DNA of 46,202 nt from Flavobacteriia bacterium. Lineage in GTDB: Bacteria; Bacteroidota; Bacteroidia; Flavobacteriales_D; Crocinitomicaceae. The stretch is from the NCBI GenBank assembly GCA_016178305.1, contig JACOTM010000066.1, forward strand, positions 1 to 46,202, in the 5' to 3' direction. The translations under genes and the position numbers were made by a program. Below, one piece after another: positions 1 through 8,144 of this stretch. The number at the start of each line of letters is the position of its first letter. The stretch's first letter is position 1. Below the pieces are notes generated by a model. The model was not told the origin of the DNA. It worked only from the letters and a program-made list of their open reading frames with translations, and ran no database searches.

Positions 1-57
1 CAAGAACAAGTTGATTTTAATGTTTCTAAGACCAACTTTTAATACTATATTATTAGT

Positions 58-65
58 TATATTTG
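58..65 (+). promoter_or_regulatory. -7 box for the histidine kinase gene
   Basis: TATATTTG is an exact match to the Bacteroidota sigma-A -7 consensus TAnnTTTG and lies 21 nt before the ATG at 87. Transcription would begin near 71, which excludes the in-frame TTG at 63 as the start codon. No clear -33 TTG is seen at the usual spacing. Confidence 0.5.
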
Positions 66-86
66 TGCTTTAATTACATTTCAAAT

Positions 87-1316
87 ATGAAATTATCAGA
101 AATAGGATTACAAAAAGGAAATAGTCCAAATCGAATAAATAAAATTCGTCTAACCAATACCTTTGCCGTTTTCAGTTTTCTCGTTTTTTCATTCAACGGA
201 ATTGTAAACTATTATTTAAAAGATATATTCTCAGGCATATTGTTAATTTGCTTTGGAATATTTTGCTTATTTACAATTTTATTCAATTACATACACCAAA
301 ATAAAATTGCCGTTTCTTACCTCTTTTCAATAAACAGTTTTGGTATTTTTTACTTTGATTCTTATGCAGGACTAAATTCTGGGACTTATTTGTATTATTT
401 TCTACTCTTATTGGGAATTGCAAATGTATTTGATGTTCGGACAAAAAAAGATAGAAACATTGTTTTTTCACAAGTGTCAATATTAATTATTTTAGCAATT
501 ATTAATTCATTAACAAATCACACTTTATTTGAAAACCATACACTCTCTGAGCAACAGAAATTAGATATGTTAAAATCAAATATCATTATCGCAATCATTT
601 CAATGTCTTATTTCATTTATCTCATTATAAAATCAAATATTTCTAAATTGGAATTACTCGAAAATTTAGTTGGTGAAGAAAATAAATTACACCTTTTAGA
701 AAAAGAAAAAAATCAGGAAAAAGAAATATTACTTGCAGAATTACAACACCGATTAAAAAATAACTTAAGTATCATTGCTTCGATAATTAAACTAAAAAAT
801 GAAAAATTAACGGAAGAAAACATTCTCGAAATACAAAATGAAATAATGCACGCAATCCAAACAATTGCAGCAGCGCATCATTTACAAAAATTCAACCAAA
901 ATTTATTAATCATCCCTATTCAAGATTTCTTAAAAAAAATAATTGAAAACCTCCATTTTAATAATGCTAAAATCCATTTGAGTTGTTCAAATGATAATTT
1001 CGAATTGCAAATAAAACAAGCCTTACCTTTGGGATTATTAATCCATGAAACTATTTTTTTATTTCACACATTAAATAAAAATCAGGACAATCACTTAACG
1101 ATTGAAGTAATAAAATCAAACAATTATGTTCAAATGAACATTGATTGCTCTATACCAAACATGTTAGACAACTCTGTTTCTAAAAATATATTACTTTTTG
1201 ATTTTGCTGATCAAAACGATTGTACGATTCAAAAAATAACTGAACAGAATTATTCAATTTCGTTTAAAACCGCTAACTCTATGAATGTTATTGAAAGTCA
1301 AAAATTATTTACTTAA
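87..1316 (+). CDS. Membrane sensor histidine kinase, HisKA_2 type, with degenerate ATPase domain
   Basis: A 409-residue integral membrane sensor protein. About six hydrophobic segments fill residues 25-190, followed by a short coiled stretch rich in E and K and then a HisKA_2-type dimerisation domain with the phospho-acceptor motif LQHRLKNNLS (His221). The region that should be the HATPase is present in length, but its signatures are missing. After the helix start ALPLGLL the expected N-box NELxTN reads HETIFLF, and neither the DxGxG (G1) nor the GLxL (G2) motif can be found. It may accept or hold phosphate without binding ATP, partner with another kinase, or be decaying. I chose the ATG at 87 because the TTG at 63 lies inside a promoter box. 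No response regulator is adjacent. The 3' end overlaps the convergent ispF by 12 bp. Confidence 0.75.
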   Translation: MKLSEIGLQKGNSPNRINKIRLTNTFAVFSFLVFSFNGIVNYYLKDIFSGILLICFGIFCLFTILFNYIHQNKIAVSYLFSINSFGIFYFDSYAGLNSGTYLYYFLLLLGIANVFDVRTKKDRNIVFSQVSILIILAIINSLTNHTLFENHTLSEQQKLDMLKSNIIIAIISMSYFIYLIIKSNISKLELLENLVGEENKLHLLEKEKNQEKEILLAELQHRLKNNLSIIASIIKLKNEKLTEENILEIQNEIMHAIQTIAAAHHLQKFNQNLLIIPIQDFLKKIIENLHFNNAKIHLSCSNDNFELQIKQALPLGLLIHETIFLFHTLNKNQDNHLTIEVIKSNNYVQMNIDCSIPNMLDNSVSKNILLFDFADQNDCTIQKITEQNYSISFKTANSMNVIESQKLFT

Positions 1317-1781
1317 CAAACATGTGGCGTAAGCTTTTATCGCTTTTCCATCTCCAAAAGAATCAACTTTTTCATGTGTAGTCGCTTTAATAGATACTGC
1401 ATCAATATCTATCTGTAAAATTTGAGCCAATACTTCTTGCATTTCTGGAATATGAGGATTCAATTTAGGCAATTCCAATATAACAGTACAATCAATATTA
1501 ACTACTTTGTAATTTTTTTTATGAATCAACTGAACAACTTCTTTTAATAGTATTTTACTATCAATCCCTTTATAAGCAGGATCTTTATCCGAAAAATGAT
1601 AACCAATATCTCTTAAATTCGCAGCCCCTAATAAAGCATCACAAATTGCATGAATAAGTACATCTGCATCTGAATGTCCTACAGCTCCAAAATCAGATGG
1701 AATTAAAATTCCTCCTATAAATAATTTGTAATCTTTTTTTAATTGATGGACATCTATTCCAAAACCTATTCGAATATTCAT
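1305..1781 (-). CDS. ispF: 2-C-methyl-D-erythritol 2,4-cyclodiphosphate synthase
   Basis: IspF converts CDP-methylerythritol 2-phosphate to the 2,4-cyclodiphosphate with release of CMP, in the non-mevalonate isoprenoid pathway in the cytoplasm. The 158 residues equal the usual family length. The metal-binding D-x-H is seen at the N-terminus in GFGIDVHQL, and the second metal and active-site segment is GHSDADVLIHAICDALLGA, followed by the conserved DIGYHFSD. The ATG overlaps the porV stop by one base, so it is translationally coupled as the last gene of a porU-porV-ispF run. The link of an isoprenoid gene to secretion genes is probably just operon packing. The stop overlaps the convergent kinase gene by 12 bp. 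Confidence 0.97.
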   Translation of the reverse strand: MNIRIGFGIDVHQLKKDYKLFIGGILIPSDFGAVGHSDADVLIHAICDALLGAANLRDIGYHFSDKDPAYKGIDSKILLKEVVQLIHKKNYKVVNIDCTVILELPKLNPHIPEMQEVLAQILQIDIDAVSIKATTHEKVDSFGDGKAIKAYATCLLSK

Positions 1782-3064
1782 TATTCTGGTTTATCTAAAA
1801 CTTTCTTATCTTTTCCTAATGACATTCTTAAAGAGAATCTTAATGTATTCGCTAAAGGACTACTTTTCCCATTAACAGCTAACAGATAAGACATATCGAT
1901 ACTAAATTTATTATATTTTAATCCAATTCCAATATTTGCATACCTTCTATTTCCTTTATTTTTGCTCTCATAGAAAAATCCAGAACGAACAGCAAAAATA
2001 TTATTATACCAATATTCGATACCTGTACAAATATTTATTTCACTTAACTCTTCTTTCAATCGTGAATTTTTCACTATTTGATAAGTCCCATCAGAATTTT
2101 TAATATAATTTCCATTAGCATCTTTCGCTACCACACCAGGCGCATCATAAAAAGATTGCATAATACCAGAAACAATACCGATATTATTATCTTTACCTGC
2201 AATCATTTCAATTGTACTCGTCCCTCCATTTGTAAAAGTTGCGTAAGTTGGTGGAGATGGTACTAATAATTTTTGAGCCTCTAAAGCAAAGGTAAAGCTG
2301 TTATAGTTATCAATTTCTGCTTTAAATGAATTCGCTATTTTTAAATTCATAGGTATAAAATCCAATTGTGTTGAACCTTGTGAATAATTAACTTTATTAC
2401 CAATATTATTGATTGTTGTTGCAAATGTATAAGTTCCTCTTGTAGATCCAATTTTTGCATCTTCATTGAAATACGTAAATGAAATATCTGTAGCTCCTGC
2501 AATTGCGGCCTTTGTACTAACACCTGCAACAGGCAAACCTCCAGTTAAATTAGAATAAGCAAATTTTCCATTGATACCAACACTAAATTTCGGACTTAAT
2601 TTAAAGCCATAACCCGTTGTAATTTCCCATTCGCTCGGTTTATCATGTCTCGTGACTGCTCCTGTAGCATCCGTAAAAGTTATTTCACCCAAAGCAAAAT
2701 ATCTCAATGATCCTCCTATAACATGTTTTTCATTAAATCTTTTATAACCTGATAAATAAGAAATACTCATATCACTTGTTAATTGTCTTAACCAAGGAGT
2801 GTACGATATTCCTATTTCAGAAGATTCTTTTGCAAAATTCAACATAGAAGTGTTCCAATAAATCGAATTAGATGTTGCACTTAAAGCTGTACCAGCCTCT
2901 CCCATTCCTCCTGCTCTTGAATCAGGTGTAATGGACATAAAAGGAAGAGCCGTTGTTATTGTATTTAATTGCAAATCATTCGTAGTAGCACCTGGTTTTG
3001 ATTGTCCAAATAAAATTACAGTGTTTGTCAGAAAAATGAAATATAAAAATATGTGTTTTTTCAT
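1781..3064 (-). CDS. porV: Type IX secretion system outer membrane protein PorV
   Basis: PorV (LptO) is a FadL-like outer-membrane beta-barrel that collects T9SS cargo from the translocon and hands it to the PorU sortase. The 427-residue product starts with a signal peptide ending at about residue 20 (LFGQ). It then shows the PorV hallmark near the mature N-terminus, LPFMSITPDSRAGGMGEAG, followed by NSIYWNTSMLNF and alternating amphipathic strands up to an aromatic/basic C-terminus. It sits directly downstream of porU, 58 bp away, the classical porU-porV pairing, and overlaps ispF by one base. A separate -7 box in the porU-porV gap suggests it can also be transcribed alone. Confidence 0.96.
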   Translation of the reverse strand: MKKHIFLYFIFLTNTVILFGQSKPGATTNDLQLNTITTALPFMSITPDSRAGGMGEAGTALSATSNSIYWNTSMLNFAKESSEIGISYTPWLRQLTSDMSISYLSGYKRFNEKHVIGGSLRYFALGEITFTDATGAVTRHDKPSEWEITTGYGFKLSPKFSVGINGKFAYSNLTGGLPVAGVSTKAAIAGATDISFTYFNEDAKIGSTRGTYTFATTINNIGNKVNYSQGSTQLDFIPMNLKIANSFKAEIDNYNSFTFALEAQKLLVPSPPTYATFTNGGTSTIEMIAGKDNNIGIVSGIMQSFYDAPGVVAKDANGNYIKNSDGTYQIVKNSRLKEELSEINICTGIEYWYNNIFAVRSGFFYESKNKGNRRYANIGIGLKYNKFSIDMSYLLAVNGKSSPLANTLRFSLRMSLGKDKKVLDKPE

Positions 3065-3087
3065 CTTAAAAATATCGTATGAGTTAT

Positions 3088-3095
3088 CAAATATA
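3088..3095 (-). promoter_or_regulatory. -7 box in front of porV
   Basis: On the minus strand this reads TATATTTG, an exact TAnnTTTG match, 23 nt before the porV ATG and inside the 58-bp porU-porV gap. It would allow PorV, which is needed in larger numbers than PorU, to be expressed independently. No convincing -33 TTG accompanies it. Confidence 0.45.
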
Positions 3096-3122
3096 CGTAA
3101 AACATCAAAAAATATTGTCTAT

Positions 3123-6100
3123 TTACTTTAATAAAAATAATTTTTCAATTTTTTCGGCAATTTCGCCTGTTTCAGAACGAACAGAAAGTTTATAAATATA
3201 AACACCTTTTGCTAAATCGTCTCCAAAGTCATCCTTACCATCCCAAGTAATTCCATCAGATCTAAACCCAATTGTTGATACTGTTTTATTAATCGTTTTA
3301 ATGACCTTTCCTGAAACTGTATAAATCTGAATTTGAACATCTAGATTACTACAAACTTGATTATGCTCAAAATAAAAATCAGTTTTAGTTGTAAATGGAT
3401 TCGGATAATTTTGTTCAGCAGAATTATCATTGATGTCCCAAACTTTAAATGTCAAAGTATGCGTTCCTGGTGATAGAATCGGAAATGTGTAATTTACCTC
3501 TCCTTGTTGGTAGGAGTCTAATGCTGCTGAATAATAATTATTTAGTATAATTGGTTTTGAGGTTTCTCCATCTAGTACAACTGTAACATCATGTCCAATA
3601 CCATTCCCCACTGTATTTACACCATAATTATCTTCAATTTTTGCAATTAATGTTGGGGTTTCATTTGTTTCTCCTCCATCAACAAATTTTTCATCGTTTA
3701 GATACATTTTTATGATTGGTGGTTCATGATCGACAACACCATTTGGATCAATACCTCCTACAATAAACCGCTCATCTACCCCACCTGCATCCAATGTATT
3801 TGATAACAATCTATTATCTGCATAATAACTAATTTTACCTGGGCCAAATGAATAATTAATATCTTTTGGAACAATAAAGGAGAAATCAAAGTAACCATTT
3901 TTTACACTTACCATCCCTTTAAACAAAGCATTCTTTTGTAATTCAAATGGAATTAATGGCGCGCCTTGATCTTGACCTAAAGTTGTCAATTGTTTAGGCT
4001 TATCAAAAATTGTAGGAGTCAATACCCCGTTAAAATTAGTTAAAATTGTTCCATTATTATTTACTAAATGTCCTTTAATCGTCACTTTACTTAATGCTCT
4101 CAAAGTGTCCATTATTAATTGCGGTGAAACTGAATTAATACTATCAGTAACAACATTCATTTGAGGCAGTGCTAATCTCAAAGCTGGATCACCAATCAAT
4201 GTAAAACACCGTTTATTTTCCATCGATAATGATTGATTTTTAGTTAATCTAATTATTTCTCCAAATGGCAAGCCTAAATATTGCACATCTCTTTCAAATA
4301 CATTCTTGTAAAATTTATTTAGAATATCTGTATTAACTCCGATATAAATTGCTCGAGTTGTTGTCATTAATGCAATTGCGCCACCTTTTGGATTCAATGA
4401 TACCCATTCACCTGCTGATACTCTACTGGGATCGTCATATTTTGTAAATTCACAAGTAGCGGAAACAAATAAATTTAACTTATTAATATTACTCCAACTT
4501 TGAATTTGTGGTATTGTTATTATTCTTTCAGCAGCCGCACCAACTTCTCCTCCATGTCCGATATAATTCATTAACAAAACACCATTAGCAATTCGATCAT
4601 CAATTTCCTCATTAACTTCAGGATATCTTTGTCCTCCAGCAGTTGAAATTTGAGGATAAGCATCTATGTAAATTTTATCACAATTTAATTCTGGGTGAGA
4701 TAATTTAACACCTAAATAATTGGGTTCAGCATCATCTGGAACAAAATTTCCAGTCGCCTCATAATCATCTGCTATTAACACATATTTTTGTCTCCAATCT
4801 CCATAAGTACTATTACTTTTTGAAGCTCCACAACAATTTGAAGTTGCATAAATATCTGAGCCATTCTTCATATAATGTTCAATTTTATCAACTTGCTCTT
4901 TCGCTATTTGATTGGACGATATTAATAATCTACCAACACCTATATCCAATAAATCACCATCTTCAAAAGACTCATTATCATCTAACAAACCAAAATAATC
5001 ATCAGAAACCAATGCCGAGATATGATCTTCCGAATTTAAGACTTGGTAAGTTGGTACATAGTTATTGTTATTCGCAATTCTATTTTTGGGATCATAAGTT
5101 CCATCTCCAAATAAAAGTAAATATTTTAATTCCAAAGAACTATTTGCTATAGATCGATCATAAAACATTTTTGCAAATCTTTTTATTGCCGTAGGATCTT
5201 TCATTCCAGAACTAAATTCATTATATATCTGTTCCGTTGTTACTACATGAACAATCAAACCATTTCCTCGATGTAAATCCGCTAATCTTTCAGCTTGGCT
5301 TACAAAAGTAACATCTGTTACTATCAGATAATCTGCCTGAGATAAACCATGTAAATTTTGAAAAGACACACCGCCTTCTTTAGTAGGAATGAAATAATTA
5401 ATTCCATCAAAAACGACAAACTCTTTTAAAGAATCAGTAGGTACTCTAAAAACATAAGTCGAATTAGAGAGAGTTCCAATTATTTGCATTGGAACTTGTC
5501 TATTTGATATATCCCATAAAGTAGTATTAGAATTACTATTCAATATTGAAAATTCACTAATATTTGAAAGTCCAACTGAATTAAGATCTCTAAAATTCAT
5601 TTGGCTTCCATAAAAAGTCAATCCTCTTCTACAATTCAACAATATATTATCCAAATAAGTTAATGCTGATGGATTATTTCGATTAATAGTAATATTTAAA
5701 TCAATGGATGACAAGGGATTATTATATGAAAAAGCAACAGGTGATCTTCCATAAGATTCGCTACTTGCTGATGGTAACACTGTGTTATAAAGTGTCGTGC
5801 CATTTACAGAATAAATTTGACTCGTACCCAACGAAGAAGTGGAGTTTGATGCTATAGCTACATTGAAAAGAACTGGAACACTTTGAATAATATTTGGAAT
5901 ATTAAAATTAAATGTTTGACTAAGCTCCGTATCAAATTCCTCACCATACCAACGTTGTCCTCCTTTAATTAAGGATTTACTATCAACTTCGTGCTTTACG
6001 AAATAAGAATATGACGAAACATTATTAGTAACTGCAGAATTAACACTTGCAATGGAATTAATTCTTAATGGAGTATTCAAACTATTGATATTTATAAAAT

Positions 6101-6956
6101 AAACCGAGTAATCCGAGTAAATATTTTGATCAATTGTAAATCCTGTGTTTGTTGAATTTACATTACTCTTAGATGGTCCCCATCCATAAAATAAAATATA
6201 ATCTTGATCATTAAAAACGCCATCTCCATCTCCCGAAATAAAAATAGCATTTTTAGCTAAGTCATCGGTAAAAACCGAATTATTTAATTCCGATAATCTG
6301 CCAGATCCATTACCATAAATATTAATATCATTTGGATTTAAACCTTGAACGCTAATCCCACAACTTTCCAAAAAAGCTTTATCTATTTTATAAACACCAT
6401 CTTGATTTACTTTTATTTTGTACCACAATCCTGAACCAACGTTTAACACCGATGAATTCGCAAAGCTTTTCTGTTTTGGTGATGAAATTTCAGTACCATG
6501 AATTTTATGAAATTCTATTGAATTTACTCTATAAATAATACCACCTTCACTAACATAAGGTAATAAATTCACGGTGATAAACTTCTGTTTTTTTGCATGA
6601 ACAATTTTTATTTGACAATCTAAAACCGAAGGAATAACGATATTTTTAGATTTTAAATAATTAACATCAATAGCTGGTGCGATGGTTTTTTGAATCGATA
6701 TTAAATTACAATTGATAATATTTTTATCTTCTTCTAACCATGAAAAATGAGGAATATTATCTTTATAAGACTGTCCTTCAATCAATGGCAATGAAATTTC
6801 TACTTCATTTAACATAAGCGTTTTTGAATGCCCCCATGGAATTGTAATAACAGTAATGTTTTGTGAAAAAAAACAATTTGTGTTAAAAATTAGAAGGATA
6901 AAAAAAGAAAATAAACAAATTAGTTGTATTTTTATAGAATTATCTTGAATTTTCAT
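3123..6956 (-). CDS. porU: Type IX secretion system sortase PorU (C25 gingipain-like)
   Basis: PorU is the cell-surface cysteine protease/transpeptidase that removes the C-terminal signal of T9SS cargo and attaches it to the surface. The 1277-residue protein has an N-terminal hydrophobic signal (about residues 10-31) and a long beta-rich N-terminal region. The peptidase C25 domain follows at roughly residues 540-930, with the catalytic pair visible as His801 in MNYIGHGGE and Cys835 in VSATCEFT. Ig-like beta regions come next, then a C-terminal sorting-domain-like module from about residue 1195 (GVYIYKLSVRSETGE). Retention of this C-terminal module is known for PorU. Both catalytic residues are present, so the enzyme should be active. 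It is first in the run porU-porV-ispF and divergent from porP. Confidence 0.97.
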   Translation of the reverse strand: MKIQDNSIKIQLICLFSFFILLIFNTNCFFSQNITVITIPWGHSKTLMLNEVEISLPLIEGQSYKDNIPHFSWLEEDKNIINCNLISIQKTIAPAIDVNYLKSKNIVIPSVLDCQIKIVHAKKQKFITVNLLPYVSEGGIIYRVNSIEFHKIHGTEISSPKQKSFANSSVLNVGSGLWYKIKVNQDGVYKIDKAFLESCGISVQGLNPNDINIYGNGSGRLSELNNSVFTDDLAKNAIFISGDGDGVFNDQDYILFYGWGPSKSNVNSTNTGFTIDQNIYSDYSVYFININSLNTPLRINSIASVNSAVTNNVSSYSYFVKHEVDSKSLIKGGQRWYGEEFDTELSQTFNFNIPNIIQSVPVLFNVAIASNSTSSLGTSQIYSVNGTTLYNTVLPSASSESYGRSPVAFSYNNPLSSIDLNITINRNNPSALTYLDNILLNCRRGLTFYGSQMNFRDLNSVGLSNISEFSILNSNSNTTLWDISNRQVPMQIIGTLSNSTYVFRVPTDSLKEFVVFDGINYFIPTKEGGVSFQNLHGLSQADYLIVTDVTFVSQAERLADLHRGNGLIVHVVTTEQIYNEFSSGMKDPTAIKRFAKMFYDRSIANSSLELKYLLLFGDGTYDPKNRIANNNNYVPTYQVLNSEDHISALVSDDYFGLLDDNESFEDGDLLDIGVGRLLISSNQIAKEQVDKIEHYMKNGSDIYATSNCCGASKSNSTYGDWRQKYVLIADDYEATGNFVPDDAEPNYLGVKLSHPELNCDKIYIDAYPQISTAGGQRYPEVNEEIDDRIANGVLLMNYIGHGGEVGAAAERIITIPQIQSWSNINKLNLFVSATCEFTKYDDPSRVSAGEWVSLNPKGGAIALMTTTRAIYIGVNTDILNKFYKNVFERDVQYLGLPFGEIIRLTKNQSLSMENKRCFTLIGDPALRLALPQMNVVTDSINSVSPQLIMDTLRALSKVTIKGHLVNNNGTILTNFNGVLTPTIFDKPKQLTTLGQDQGAPLIPFELQKNALFKGMVSVKNGYFDFSFIVPKDINYSFGPGKISYYADNRLLSNTLDAGGVDERFIVGGIDPNGVVDHEPPIIKMYLNDEKFVDGGETNETPTLIAKIEDNYGVNTVGNGIGHDVTVVLDGETSKPIILNNYYSAALDSYQQGEVNYTFPILSPGTHTLTFKVWDINDNSAEQNYPNPFTTKTDFYFEHNQVCSNLDVQIQIYTVSGKVIKTINKTVSTIGFRSDGITWDGKDDFGDDLAKGVYIYKLSVRSETGEIAEKIEKLFLLK

Positions 6957-7040
6957 AATGCAAATATGTGCAACATTTATAATATTATAAAAATAAAAAC
7001 GTAATAATTCTTTGAATATTTTAATCGTTTTATAATATTT

Positions 7041-7070
7041 GTAACCTTTTAGTGTTAGATAACGTTATAG
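7041..7070 (+). promoter_or_regulatory. Putative ECF-type promoter upstream of porP (shared T9SS element)
   Basis: GTAACCTTTT at 7041-7050, then 17 nt from the C of GTAAC to the CG at 7063-7064 in CGTTATAG. The AAC/CGT pair at this spacing is the signature of ECF sigma promoters. Near-identical arrangements precede gldJ (8093) and the porE-like gene (32358). The -10 part lies in the 10-bp palindrome ATAACGTTAT (7059-7068). No good TAnnTTTG box is present here. The start codon is 37 nt after the palindrome. Confidence 0.5.
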
Positions 7071-7106
7071 TCATTTGAAATTCATTTATTTCTATAAGTC
7101 AATTAG

Positions 7107-8075
7107 ATGAAAAAAATTAATAAAATACTGATAGTTTTTTCTATCGCTTTATTCAGTCATAACATTATGGCTCAAGACCCAACGTTTACACAATTTTATG
7201 CGAATCCTTTGTATTTGAACCCCGCTTTTGCTGGATCGAATGGATGCCCTAGATTTGCAATGAATTACAGGAATGAATGGCCTAATTTATCTGGTAATTA
7301 TGTTACAACAAGTGCTTCTTATGACCAATATTTTAAAAACATATCTGGTGGAATTGGAATATTAGCAACAAATGACCAACAAGGGAAAGGTACTATTCAA
7401 ACTTCAATGCTCGGCTTAATTTATTCGTATCATGTTAAAATTAATAGAAAATTTACAATGATGTTTGGCGCAAGAGCATCGTGGTATCAAAAAACACTTG
7501 ATTGGGACAAATTAACATTTGGCGATATGATTGACGGCCGAAGAGGTTTTATATATCAAACATCAGATCTTCCAAGAGGAGGTAAAAGAGGTTTTTTTGA
7601 TGCTTCAGCTGGCTTTGTAGGTTTCAGTAAAAATTTCTATTTTGGATTTGCTGCGCATCATTTAAATGAACCAAATGAATCAATGATTATAGGTAATTCA
7701 AAATTGCCAATGAGATTTACAGGACACATGGGAGCTGAAATTAAGCTTGGTAAAAAATCAAGATATGCTAATGCTACATCTATTATGCCTAACATTATCT
7801 ATCAGTATCAACAAAGTTTTCAAGAATTATGTATCGGAACTTACGTGAAACATGGTGTTTTTACTGGTGGAATTTGGTTTAGAAATAAAGATGCTTTCAT
7901 TTTATCAATTGGAATTAGTTCTAAAAATTTTAAAATTGGTTACAGTTATGATGTTACTGTTTCAAAATTAAACAATGGAACTTCGCATGGATCTCATGAA
8001 ATTTCATTAGGTTTAAACTTAAATTGTAAAGCAAAACCACAGACTTTTAGAACAATTTCTTGTCCTTCTTTTTAA
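7107..8075 (+). CDS. PorP/SprF family type IX secretion system membrane protein
   Basis: Members of this family are outer-membrane proteins of the T9SS. PorP is part of the core, while SprF-type paralogues work with specific large adhesins such as SprB. The 322-residue protein has a signal peptide ending at about residue 22 (NIMAQ). It is followed by the family's hallmark mature N-terminus DPTFTQFYANPLYLNPAFAG and then the NYRNEWPNLSGNYVTTSASYD block. The remainder alternates polar and aromatic residues as expected of a beta-barrel, and a cysteine-containing tail ends the protein. It lies between divergent porU and co-oriented gldJ. Whether it is the core PorP or a SprF-like paralogue cannot be settled from sequence alone. 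Its upstream element matches that of gldJ, which favours a core role. Confidence 0.93.
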   Translation: MKKINKILIVFSIALFSHNIMAQDPTFTQFYANPLYLNPAFAGSNGCPRFAMNYRNEWPNLSGNYVTTSASYDQYFKNISGGIGILATNDQQGKGTIQTSMLGLIYSYHVKINRKFTMMFGARASWYQKTLDWDKLTFGDMIDGRRGFIYQTSDLPRGGKRGFFDASAGFVGFSKNFYFGFAAHHLNEPNESMIIGNSKLPMRFTGHMGAEIKLGKKSRYANATSIMPNIIYQYQQSFQELCIGTYVKHGVFTGGIWFRNKDAFILSIGISSKNFKIGYSYDVTVSKLNNGTSHGSHEISLGLNLNCKAKPQTFRTISCPSF

Positions 8076-8092
8076 AAAAAATAAAAAAAACT

Positions 8093-8123
8093 GTAACTTT
8101 TATTGTAGTTAACGTTAATATAG
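8093..8123 (+). promoter_or_regulatory. Putative ECF-type promoter upstream of gldJ (shared T9SS element)
   Basis: GTAACTTTTATTGT at 8093-8106 and CGTTAATATAG at 8113-8123, with 15 nt between the C of GTAAC and the CG. The CG sits in the perfect palindrome TTAACGTTAA (8109-8118). The match to the porP element covers the -35-like part, the TAACGTTA core and the following TATAG. Confidence 0.5.
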
Positions 8124-8131
8124 TAAATTTG
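8124..8131 (+). promoter_or_regulatory. -7 box for gldJ
   Basis: TAAATTTG matches TAnnTTTG exactly, and a TTG at 8103-8105 lies 18 nt upstream, close to the expected 19-nt spacing. This is the best full sigma-A-like promoter in the window. It overlaps the putative ECF-type element, so gldJ may have two promoters. Confidence 0.55.
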
Positions 8132-8144
8132 CACACTTGAAATA

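Noticed and set aside
63-86. TTG start extending the kinase by eight codons
   Set aside because: The TTG is part of an exact TAnnTTTG promoter box, and an ATG follows at 87.
4820-5152. 110-codon plus-strand frame inside porU
   Set aside because: It is antisense to the conserved C25 region, with a low-complexity product rich in His, Leu, Asn and Tyr and no start signals; a shadow of the real gene.
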